Below, piece by piece: positions 52,043 to 57,621 of a stretch of DNA of 64,000 nt; position 1 is the stretch's first letter; every line of letters begins with the position of its first letter. The stretch comes from CAZKEW01 sp964580435. GTDB lineage: Bacteria > Acidobacteriota > Aminicenantia > Aminicenantales > UBA8522. The position numbers were made by a program, and so were the translations under genes. The notes below the pieces were generated by a model. That model saw nothing but the letters and a program-made list of their open reading frames with translations. It made no database searches and had not been told where the DNA came from. The stretch spans positions 78,830 to 142,829 of the forward strand of contig CAZOKP010000001.1 in the NCBI GenBank assembly GCA_964580435.1. Reading direction: 5' to 3'.

Positions 52043-52876
52043 ATGAGCATTCGCAAGCTGACCATCTTGGTCGTGTTCATGGTGGCGGTCTTGGGGACGA
52101 CTACCGCGTGGGCTCAAGTGGACGTGAAAGGCAGCAGCGATCATCCGCTCGTGACGCGGATGCCCGGGTTCTACATCGACAGCTACGTCGTCGAGGAATT
52201 CGCGGCGTTCACGCCAACGGTCGTGGGCGGAAAGGAGGTTACCTGGGAAGGTAAAAAGTACTCGATCAGCTACTCGCGGAAAGAGGACGCTCCCCAGGTC
52301 AGCATGCTGCAGGTTTCCCGCAACTACGAGGACGCCCTGAAAGCTGCGGGTGCCACCATCCTTGGAAGCGATGAGAGGCGTGTTGCCGCAGAACTCCGCA
52401 AGGGCGGAGCGATGACAGGGGTTTACGTCGAGGCCTACAACGAAGGCAACGAATACAGCCTCACGATCGTTGAGAGCCAGCCCATGCGGCAGGACGTCGT
52501 CGCGGACGCGGCCGCGATGGGCAAGGACATCTCCGCAACCGGCAAGACGATCATCTATGGGATTTACTTTGACACCGGTTCGGCTGCGATCAAGCCGGAA
52601 TCGGAACCTTCCCTCGTGCAGATGGTCAAACTCTTGGAGAATCGCCCAGCCCTCAAGGTGTATGTGGTTGGGCACACCGATAACACCGGGACTCTGGAGC
52701 TCAACCTCAAGCTGTCGGCCGAACGCGCCGATGCCGTCGTCAAGGCGCTTGTAGGACGCGGGATTGCCCCGAGCCGGTTGAAGGCGGCCGGCGTGGCGTC
52801 GTATTGTCCGATCAGCTCCAATGCCAATGAGCAGGGAAGGGCGCAGAATCGCCGGGTGGAACTGGTCGAGCAGTAA
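52043..52876 (+). CDS. OmpA-family peptidoglycan-binding protein
   Basis: This 277-residue exported protein has a signal peptide (to about residue 25, TTAWAQ), a middle domain of about 130 residues without a recognised fold (MPGFYIDSYVVEEFAAF, VSRNYEDALKAAGATILG), and a C-terminal OmpA domain. The OmpA domain reads IYFDTGSAAIKPESEPSL, VVGHTDNTGTLELNLKLSAE, RADAVVKALVGRGI, and ends GRAQNRRVELVEQ. OmpA domains bind diaminopimelate in peptidoglycan. GGAGG with 7-bp spacing precedes the ATG, and a good promoter lies upstream. Confidence 0.9.
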   Translation: MSIRKLTILVVFMVAVLGTTTAWAQVDVKGSSDHPLVTRMPGFYIDSYVVEEFAAFTPTVVGGKEVTWEGKKYSISYSRKEDAPQVSMLQVSRNYEDALKAAGATILGSDERRVAAELRKGGAMTGVYVEAYNEGNEYSLTIVESQPMRQDVVADAAAMGKDISATGKTIIYGIYFDTGSAAIKPESEPSLVQMVKLLENRPALKVYVVGHTDNTGTLELNLKLSAERADAVVKALVGRGIAPSRLKAAGVASYCPISSNANEQGRAQNRRVELVEQ

Positions 52877-52886
52877 GCGAGGGCGC

Positions 52887-52989
52887 CGCGAAGTGCTATC
52901 GTAAGTGCCTCGACGTTTGGAGGGATGCCGGCCCCGGCCTCTCCGAAGTTGAGGATGCCAGGAGGAGGCTGGCTGGGCTGAAGGAATAG
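52887..52989 (+). pseudogene. C-terminal scrap of a TPR kinase-type gene
   Basis: An open frame without a start encodes AKCYRKCLDVWRDAGPGLSE followed by VEDARRRLAGLKE and a stop. It matches the usual end of the TPR family represented at 47535-48012. It lies right after the OmpA-like gene and before the first 39-bp hairpin. Confidence 0.55.
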
Positions 52990-52999
52990 CCTAGGCGTC

Positions 53000-53038
53000 T
53001 GAGGCGAGTGGAGGCTTGACCTCGAGGATCCAAGTCCC
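53000..53038 (+). repeat. 39-bp hairpin repeat, copy 1 (diverged)
   Basis: Begins TGAGGCGAGTGGAGGC like the other three copies, but the rest differs. GGAGGCTTG still pairs with CAAGTCCCC (seven standard pairs, one G-T), so the hairpin is kept while the sequence has changed. Confidence 0.55.
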
Positions 53039-53125
53039 CCGTTTATTAAATAGATGCTGAGCGAATTATCGCCTTTATTATATAGACGAAAAGAGCTACA
53101 GTTATTTCTTGGGGAGGTGAAACTT

Positions 53126-53584
53126 ATGGTCAATCGTTATACTCTTGAAAAGATAGAACAAAAATTTAAAGAATATAGAGACATAAAACTTTCAGACACA
53201 AGCCATGACGAATACAAATTTTTTTGCGATGCAATTCATATACTTCCAATGGATATTGTAGATAGAATCCATATGGAGGTTCTATTTACAGTGTTGAGCA
53301 GTCAAGAAGATAAGGCAAATATCGCTTGTTTTTTATGGAATGACGACGAGGATACAAGAAAGAAGAAAGCCATTATTGTGCTTACCCCGATTATATCTGG
53401 ATTTGGAATTAATATTAAACAACATATAGAATCACTTAAACGTTCAATTTTACACGAAATTGCACATTATATCCTTGAACATAAGGAATATAAAGACATA
53501 GAAAATTGTAAACAAAAAGATCTTGAGGCGGATGAGTTGGCAGACCGCTGGATTAAAGAATTTATTGATGAATCGCTGTCGTAA
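53126..53584 (+). CDS. ImmA/IrrE-like HEIAH metallopeptidase domain protein
   Basis: This 152-residue protein contains LKRSILHEIAHYILEHKEY, a zinc-protease HExxH motif (110-114), followed at a plausible distance by DLEADELADRW, which can supply the third ligand as in ImmA/IrrE (DUF955) peptidases. Those often cut repressors of mobile elements. No helix-turn-helix is seen. GGGGAGGTGA lies 7 bp before the ATG at 53126, which I prefer to an ATG 24 codons earlier. The gene is much more AT-rich than the OmpA gene before it, a sign of transfer. It opens the small-gene island. Confidence 0.72.
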   Translation: MVNRYTLEKIEQKFKEYRDIKLSDTSHDEYKFFCDAIHILPMDIVDRIHMEVLFTVLSSQEDKANIACFLWNDDEDTRKKKAIIVLTPIISGFGINIKQHIESLKRSILHEIAHYILEHKEYKDIENCKQKDLEADELADRWIKEFIDESLS

Positions 53585-53608
53585 CTTGCTGGACATCAAG
53601 ATAAAGAT

Positions 53609-53647
53609 TGAGGCGTGTGGAGGCCAGACGTAAGCCCTGGCCTCCCG
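53609..53647 (+). repeat. 39-bp hairpin repeat, copy 2
   Basis: TGAGGCGTGTGGAGGCC at the start and GGCCTCCCG at the end; GGAGGCC pairs with GGCCTCC. Lies 24 bp after the metallopeptidase gene. Confidence 0.7.
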
Positions 53648-53699
53648 ATCATAGAGAGGGACGACCGAACAATGGGAAATTCTCATAGGGGAGGAAAAT

Positions 53700-53942
53700 A
53701 TGGCTACTTATGGAGTTTATGTATTCTGCAATTGGTGTGGCCGTGTTCATCCAATGGGTATCGGTATTGATTTGGACCTTGGTCCCGTAGTAAAAAAAAG
53801 TGTAGGGGATATCTATGCAGGAGAAGCATTGCCACCGGAGATTATCAATCTTTTAAGTAATAAAACAAAATGTCCCGCACAGGGAAAATGGTTTGTTCAA
53901 AAAGATAACAAGCAAGTATTTCTTGTCCTTGAAAAGAAGTAA
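53700..53942 (+). CDS. hypothetical small protein (80 residues)
   Basis: Unknown family. The product starts MATYGVYVFCNWCGRVHPMG and contains a C-x-x-C and a further Cys (NKTKCPAQGKWF), so it may bind zinc. It has no signal peptide. GGGGAGGAAAA lies just before the ATG, a strong site typical of the genes in this island. The sequence is AT-rich. It stands alone between a 39-bp hairpin and a convergent DUF4440 gene. Confidence 0.62.
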   Translation: MATYGVYVFCNWCGRVHPMGIGIDLDLGPVVKKSVGDIYAGEALPPEIINLLSNKTKCPAQGKWFVQKDNKQVFLVLEKK

Positions 53943-54031
53943 ATTTCAGGATAGACGTTCTGAATAGATAATCTGGTCAGACCAATACCTAATCAGACAA
54001 CGAGCGTCAAATTATGTTCGTTCGATGATGC

Positions 54032-54496
54032 CTACTTCTGCGGTATCTTCGAATAGTGCTCGGCTACGCACTGCCAACGTCCGTCACGCTTGACCCAGGT
54101 ATCCGTCCATTGAAACTGGCCGCTGGCATCATTGCCTTTGTACTGCGCTTTGATTGTACTACGACCCGTGGCCACCGCCGCGTCCCCGTAAACGCGGACC
54201 TTAACGTTGTCCTGCACCCCGGAGATAGGTACATACGCGCCGGACTTCAGGTCAGCAAGGGCCTCGGCCTTGGTCGTAACATTTCCTTCTGAGTTCGTTT
54301 CCAGATAATCATCCGCGAGAATCCGGTCAAGGAAAGCGATGTCTTTCTTGAGATATGCCTCTGACCAGCCCTTCTCAAGCGTTATCAGTTCCTGTGTCGC
54401 ATGCTGCTCGACCTCTGTCAGGGCCGGGGTTTGCGCTTGGGCGCCGACGGCAAATAAAAAGACCGCCACGCAGACCGCAAAAGCAATACGTTTCAT
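54032..54496 (-). CDS. exported DUF4440/NTF2-like protein
   Basis: This 154-residue product has a signal peptide (residues 4-22, cleavage near AQAQ) and an NTF2-like fold: ELITLEKGWSEAYLKKDIAF, LDRILADDYLETNSEGNV, VRVYGDAAVATGRSTIKAQY and WTDTWVKRDGRWQCVAEHYS. It is the best conserved family match in the island and the only gene there on the minus strand. AAGGAGGG precedes the ATG. It is a distant paralogue of 48876-49343. Function not assignable beyond the fold. Confidence 0.85.
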   Translation of the reverse strand: MKRIAFAVCVAVFLFAVGAQAQTPALTEVEQHATQELITLEKGWSEAYLKKDIAFLDRILADDYLETNSEGNVTTKAEALADLKSGAYVPISGVQDNVKVRVYGDAAVATGRSTIKAQYKGNDASGQFQWTDTWVKRDGRWQCVAEHYSKIPQK

Positions 54497-54598
54497 TTAT
54501 CCCTCCTTGATTTGGATGAGATTATTAGAACTCGCCGGGCAATGGATGTCAAGCCAAGTATTGGTCAGACCACTTTATTGCTTTTGCCGTGCGAGAAT

Positions 54599-54637
54599 TG
54601 AGGCGAGTGGAGGCCGGACCTCAGCCCTGGCCTCCCG
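54599..54637 (+). repeat. 39-bp hairpin repeat, copy 3
   Basis: TGAGGCGAGTGGAGGCC start, GGCCTCCCG end, GGAGGCC/GGCCTCC stem. It lies in the 54497-55005 spacer, in which no gene or other feature is recognised. Confidence 0.7.
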
Positions 54638-55005
54638 AGAAAGTGTCCGAGGTACTCTGCAATTTTCCGCGGCTATTCCGTGCAAGGACGTCAATAATCC
54701 CGTCAATGATTTTCCCCAATCATCCCGCAAGAAAGTCGAGACTTTTTTGGAGTGAGGGCGGATCCATTTGACATTCAGAGCTTTTAGGACAAAAATATAG
54801 AAGCAGAGAAGAAAAGCGGAAAAATAGAGGCGATATGGGGCCGGCATGGGGCGAAGGCCGGCTTCCGGGGAAAGACCATGACACGTCTCGAGTGGGGCTC
54901 TACCTGGCCACATGCAGGAGCTGAGGGAAAGAATGGGAGCTCAGGCGAGGGCCGGACGGTGAGAGCTTTGAGGTCAGCGTCAAAAAAATAAGTTAAGGGG
55001 ACAAA

Positions 55006-55281
55006 ATGTCTGATTTATTTCCGAACGTTCTATTTTCCGTCGGCATGGTTGTAGGCACCGCTCTCGCCGGCTTGATTCTGGGGATGTCCATGATAGCCTT
55101 CGGCCAAATCATGCTCGCCATCCGCGAGATCGCCCTGAACACAAGGAAGGAAGAAAAGCTGGGCGAATACAGGATCCTCGAAATCATGGCGATCCTCAAC
55201 AACGTCTCGGGCTGGATAATAATTGTCGCCTCGATCGTCATACCTATCGCATTGATGATCGCCTATTTTGCCCGGCGCTAA
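55006..55281 (+). CDS. small two-helix membrane protein
   Basis: Unknown family. The 91-residue product has two membrane segments, residues about 8-34 (LFSVGMVVGTALAGLILGMS) and 68-88 (GWIIIVASIVIPIALMIAYF), joined by a charged cytoplasmic linker (RKEEKLGEYRILEIMAILN). AAGGGGA precedes the ATG. Its stop is followed without a gap by an ATG that opens an integrase fragment. This arrangement recurs at 56134. Confidence 0.62.
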   Translation: MSDLFPNVLFSVGMVVGTALAGLILGMSMIAFGQIMLAIREIALNTRKEEKLGEYRILEIMAILNNVSGWIIIVASIVIPIALMIAYFARR

Positions 55282-55395
55282 ATGTTCCTCTACGAAGTCG
55301 GCCGCTTCTTCTGGCTCGATATCCGGATCGACGGCAAGTGCATCCGGCGCTCGCTCAAGACGGAGAGCAGCCTTCCGAGGACAAGAGAAAAATGA
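55282..55395 (+). pseudogene. N-terminal scrap of a tyrosine integrase, copy 1
   Basis: The 37-codon frame reads GRFFWLDIRIDGKCIRRSLK after a short start. It matches the arm-DNA-binding N-terminus of phage-type tyrosine integrases (R-F-x-W-L-D-x-R-x-D-G-K-x-I-R-R-S-L-K-T). It begins directly at the stop of the preceding gene and ends after LPRTREK. The catalytic domain is absent. Confidence 0.6.
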
Positions 55396-55411
55396 AAAGG
55401 AGGCAAACAAA

Positions 55412-55600
55412 ATGAGTGAAATCAAAATAGGGACTGTCGCTCAATTGAAATCAGGTGGTCCTTATATGACGGTTGTCAAATTAGGATCACAGGTTTCGGG
55501 ACATCAGAATGACGTCGTTTGTGAGTGGTTTGCAGGCGACAAAGTCGAGCACCGTCCATTTGTTCCGGAAACTCTTGATATCATTGAACAAAAAAGTTAA
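55412..55600 (+). CDS. DUF2158/YodC-like small protein
   Basis: The 62-residue product starts MSEIKIGTVAQLKSGGPYMT and contains VVCEWFAGDKVEHRPF, the pattern of the YodC/DUF2158 family: a small beta-barrel-like protein with G-x-x-V-x-L-K-S-G-G-P-x-M-T-V and C-x-W-F. The function of the family is not known. AAAAGGAGG lies 8 bp before the ATG at 55412; longer readings upstream would run into the integrase scrap. It is one of the few island genes with a recognisable family. Confidence 0.8.
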   Translation: MSEIKIGTVAQLKSGGPYMTVVKLGSQVSGHQNDVVCEWFAGDKVEHRPFVPETLDIIEQKS

Positions 55601-55681
55601 CCGTATTTTCTGATAATCTCCTGCGTCTCGACAAGAAAAGACGTTCGAGGATTGGCTTTTTTCTCATCAAAGGAGGTAGGA

Positions 55682-55849
55682 ATGGGAAGAGAAAAAAATG
55701 AACTTGGGCACCAATTTTCTCTGTCGTATATCAAACTATGTATGACAAAAGAAGTTCAGAAAGAGTTTGGCCCACCCTTAAAAGAAGGGAACTACTGCAT
55801 TTATAATGATAACTTCAAAGAAATTTACCGGGTAAATGATTATCCCTGA
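55682..55849 (+). CDS. hypothetical small protein (55 residues)
   Basis: Unknown family. The product includes LSYIKLCMTKEVQKEFGPPL and ends EIYRVNDYP. The IKLxxTxEVQKxFG segment is shared with the next gene (IRLPTAQEIQKHFG), so the two are probably related. AAAGGAGGT lies before the ATG. It is AT-rich and has no signal peptide. Confidence 0.6.
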   Translation: MGREKNELGHQFSLSYIKLCMTKEVQKEFGPPLKEGNYCIYNDNFKEIYRVNDYP

Positions 55850-55879
55850 GGGGGTGTTGTATATGTCGATGAATTGCCG

Positions 55880-56134
55880 ATGCCTCTTAAGACGACTAAG
55901 CTGATACGGCTGCCTACGGCCCAGGAAATTCAAAAGCACTTTGGTACAGAAGGAGACGGGTATCGGAGTGATTTTGATGATTTTTATCAAAATCCTCCTG
56001 ACCGTGGTTACAGTTTCAAAGAATTATCTCAATTTCCTTCGCAGGAAGAAAAATGGCTTCTCTATTGCATGCGCACAACGCGAAAGCAGGGGAGATTATT
56101 CAAAGAAAATAAGTGGATTTTGGCAAAGGATTGA
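55880..56134 (+). CDS. hypothetical small protein (about 84 residues)
   Basis: Unknown family. The product contains KLIRLPTAQEIQKHFGTEGD, a Tyr/Asp-rich middle (SDFDDFYQNPPDRGYSF) and a basic C-terminus (TTRKQGRLFKENKWILAKD). Its N-terminus resembles the preceding gene's product. The start is uncertain: the ATG at 55880 and a TTG at 55874 are both possible, and the nearest ribosome site serves an ATG in another frame. Its stop overlaps the ATG of the second integrase scrap (TGATG). Confidence 0.55.
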   Translation: MPLKTTKLIRLPTAQEIQKHFGTEGDGYRSDFDDFYQNPPDRGYSFKELSQFPSQEEKWLLYCMRTTRKQGRLFKENKWILAKD

Positions 56135-56283
56135 TGATCAAAACGCACGGCCGCTTCTACTGGCTCGACGTCCGGGTCGACGGCAAGCGTATCCGCCGTT
56201 CACTCAAGACGGAGAGCAAGTTCGAGGCTCTGGACCGCGAACCTGGCCTCGACCGGCTGGCAGGAGCAACGGAAAGCAGTTGA
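56134..56283 (+). pseudogene. N-terminal scrap of a tyrosine integrase, copy 2
   Basis: The 49-codon frame starts MIKTHGRFYWLDVRVDGKRI and continues RRSLKTESKFEALDREPG, the arm-binding N-terminus of a phage-type integrase, then ends prematurely. It shares about three quarters of its first 28 residues with the scrap at 55282. As there, it starts on the stop of the upstream gene. The catalytic domain is missing. Confidence 0.65.
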
Positions 56284-56302
56284 GTTATTGGAGGGGTAAA
56301 CG

Positions 56303-56569
56303 ATGACTGAAAGCACGATAGCCAATCAAATCTCAACGCTTTTAATCCTGCGCAAAAAGCTCAAAGATGAAGAGTATTTAACCTCAAGAGAAGAGCAAGA
56401 CCTATCGATGATTCTTGGGATCCAGAAATTAAAGGATCCAAGAGAGATGGCGGCCAAGATCGATGAATTTTTCACCTGGGTGATGACGTGCTTAAGGGAA
56501 AATAGCAAATATTTTTCAATCTACCCTGAGCAGGATAACGAAGAGCCTGATTTATTCACATACGGGTAG
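56303..56569 (+). CDS. hypothetical small helical protein (88 residues)
   Basis: Unknown family. The product is mostly helical: IANQISTLLILRKKLKDEEY, EEQDLSMILGIQKLKDPREM, KIDEFFTWVMTCLRENSKYF, with an acidic tail. There is no signal peptide. GGAGGGG lies before the ATG. It follows the second integrase scrap by 19 bp. It is AT-rich, like most of the island. Confidence 0.6.
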   Translation: MTESTIANQISTLLILRKKLKDEEYLTSREEQDLSMILGIQKLKDPREMAAKIDEFFTWVMTCLRENSKYFSIYPEQDNEEPDLFTYG

Positions 56570-56624
56570 GGAGAGGAAAAGAGAGGCTGTATATTTTCTT
56601 GATAACGATTAAAGGAGGAAAACC

Positions 56625-56834
56625 ATGAACTGTGCGGTAACTGTTTATTATTTAGACGGAACAAATGAGAGTTTTCTATTTCCCCAAGAAGATCTGGCCC
56701 AAAATAGCGTAAATCAAGTCATTCAAAGAGGACATTATTTTTATGATCGGCAATCTACACAGCCCCAAGAGAAAATTTATATCCCTTTGAATTCGATAAA
56801 AAAAATTGTTCTAAGCATTATAGTAGCAAGATAA
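56625..56834 (+). CDS. hypothetical small protein (69 residues)
   Basis: Unknown family. The product starts MNCAVTVYYLDGTNESFLFP and contains YFYDRQSTQPQEKIYIPLNS, a beta-rich pattern without signal peptide. AAAGGAGG lies 6 bp before the ATG. The 20 bp before it (TTTTCTTGATAACGATTAAA) resemble the -35 region of the OmpA gene at 51959. Confidence 0.58.
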   Translation: MNCAVTVYYLDGTNESFLFPQEDLAQNSVNQVIQRGHYFYDRQSTQPQEKIYIPLNSIKKIVLSIIVAR

Positions 56835-56895
56835 CGGTCACAAATTTGGACACAGTCGGAGGGATGTTTTTTCTAACCGATTGAAAAGACGATAG

Positions 56896-56938
56896 CCTCC
56901 AACATTAGCCCGGGGACTGAAAATCCCTGCGTTGGAGG
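56896..56938 (+). repeat. 43-bp perfect-armed hairpin
   Basis: CCTCCAAC (56896-56903) pairs with GTTGGAGG (56931-56938), with an inner GGGA/TCCC stem around CTGAAAA. The arm ends are reminiscent of the AAC/GTT cores of integron attC sites, but other attC boxes are not present. Confidence 0.5.
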
Positions 56939-57052
56939 TTCGAGCTCCCGAAGTGCTGCACGAAGGAGATCTGGTGCAGGAAAATCGACGGCGAGTTTTT
57001 TATTGAGAAGTTCGAGTGAGAATTAACCCCATTAGAAAAGGAGTGATAAAAA

Positions 57053-57373
57053 ATGACTATAACAGAGAAAAAGTACGATTGGTACAATGTGCTATCGAAG
57101 ACGGCATATAAGTATAGTCATGAGAATTTAAACCTGATTGAGATATTCGTCGAAATCAAAGGTATGCAAAGTGAATGGTTTTGGCTCCGCTATAGAAACG
57201 ACAAACCGGAAATGTGGAGAGGACCAAGACGTGGACCAGCACTGAGGGAGCAACAGGGGCCTGAGCTCGAAAAAGAAAGAGACAATTTGGGCGAGGTAGA
57301 CGTCAAAAAGGGTGGGGAATTTTTAGGGAACTTTCAAGATTATGATTCATTCTGGAAAGACATAAATAAATGA
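57053..57373 (+). CDS. hypothetical protein (106 residues)
   Basis: Unknown family. The product is soluble, with an aromatic N-terminal half (KYDWYNVLSKTAYKYSHENL, QSEWFWLRYRNDKPEMW), a basic/proline stretch (RGPRRGPALREQQGPELEK) and an acidic end. AAAAGGAG precedes the ATG. Its TGA stop is the first three bases of the fourth 39-bp hairpin, so gene and repeat are directly joined, as in a cassette. It is the last gene of the island. Confidence 0.6.
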   Translation: MTITEKKYDWYNVLSKTAYKYSHENLNLIEIFVEIKGMQSEWFWLRYRNDKPEMWRGPRRGPALREQQGPELEKERDNLGEVDVKKGGEFLGNFQDYDSFWKDINK

Positions 57374-57409
57374 GGCGGGTGGAGGCCGGACCTAAGCCCT
57401 GGCCTCCCG
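57371..57409 (+). repeat. 39-bp hairpin repeat, copy 4
   Basis: TGAGGCGGGTGGAGGCC start, GGCCTCCCG end, GGAGGCC/GGCCTCC stem. Begins at the stop codon of the 57053 gene. The spacer to 57621 shows nothing else. Confidence 0.7.
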
Positions 57410-57621
57410 GTCTTAAAGAGGACGAGTTGCCACGGTCCAGGTAGCGCTCCACGCCTTCCTTTCTCTTCTAGGAAATGTCTTTATCACTTTGAATATACTG
57501 CTCAAGACGTTTTTTTAAACTCAGTTTCTCCTGATGCGCCGTTAGCGAAGACAAATCCGCACAATTGGTGTACAGTATCCCCCATCAGGCAAACCCAAAT
57601 CAGGGGTTCAGGAGGTACGGT

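Noticed and set aside
54575..54913. A 112-codon minus-strand frame in the 54497-55005 spacer
   Set aside because: It covers the 39-bp hairpin and low-complexity sequence, has no ribosome site and no recognisable protein features.
55268..55411. A longer DUF2158 protein starting at 55268
   Set aside because: The family starts at the ATG at 55412, which has AAAAGGAGG; the upstream part overlaps the integrase scrap in another frame.
56911..56950. tRNA-Phe-like 3' half (GGGGACTGAAAATCCC and GGTTCGAGC)
   Set aside because: The anticodon-like loop is convincing only by itself. The T-arm does not pair, no acceptor stem or CCA follows, and the 8-bp outer arms explain the structure better as a simple hairpin.
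53000..57409. Canonical integron with attC sites
   Set aside because: The 39-bp hairpins lack the RYYYAAC/GTTRRRY boxes at fixed places and no integron integrase is present, so I describe the island only as cassette-like.
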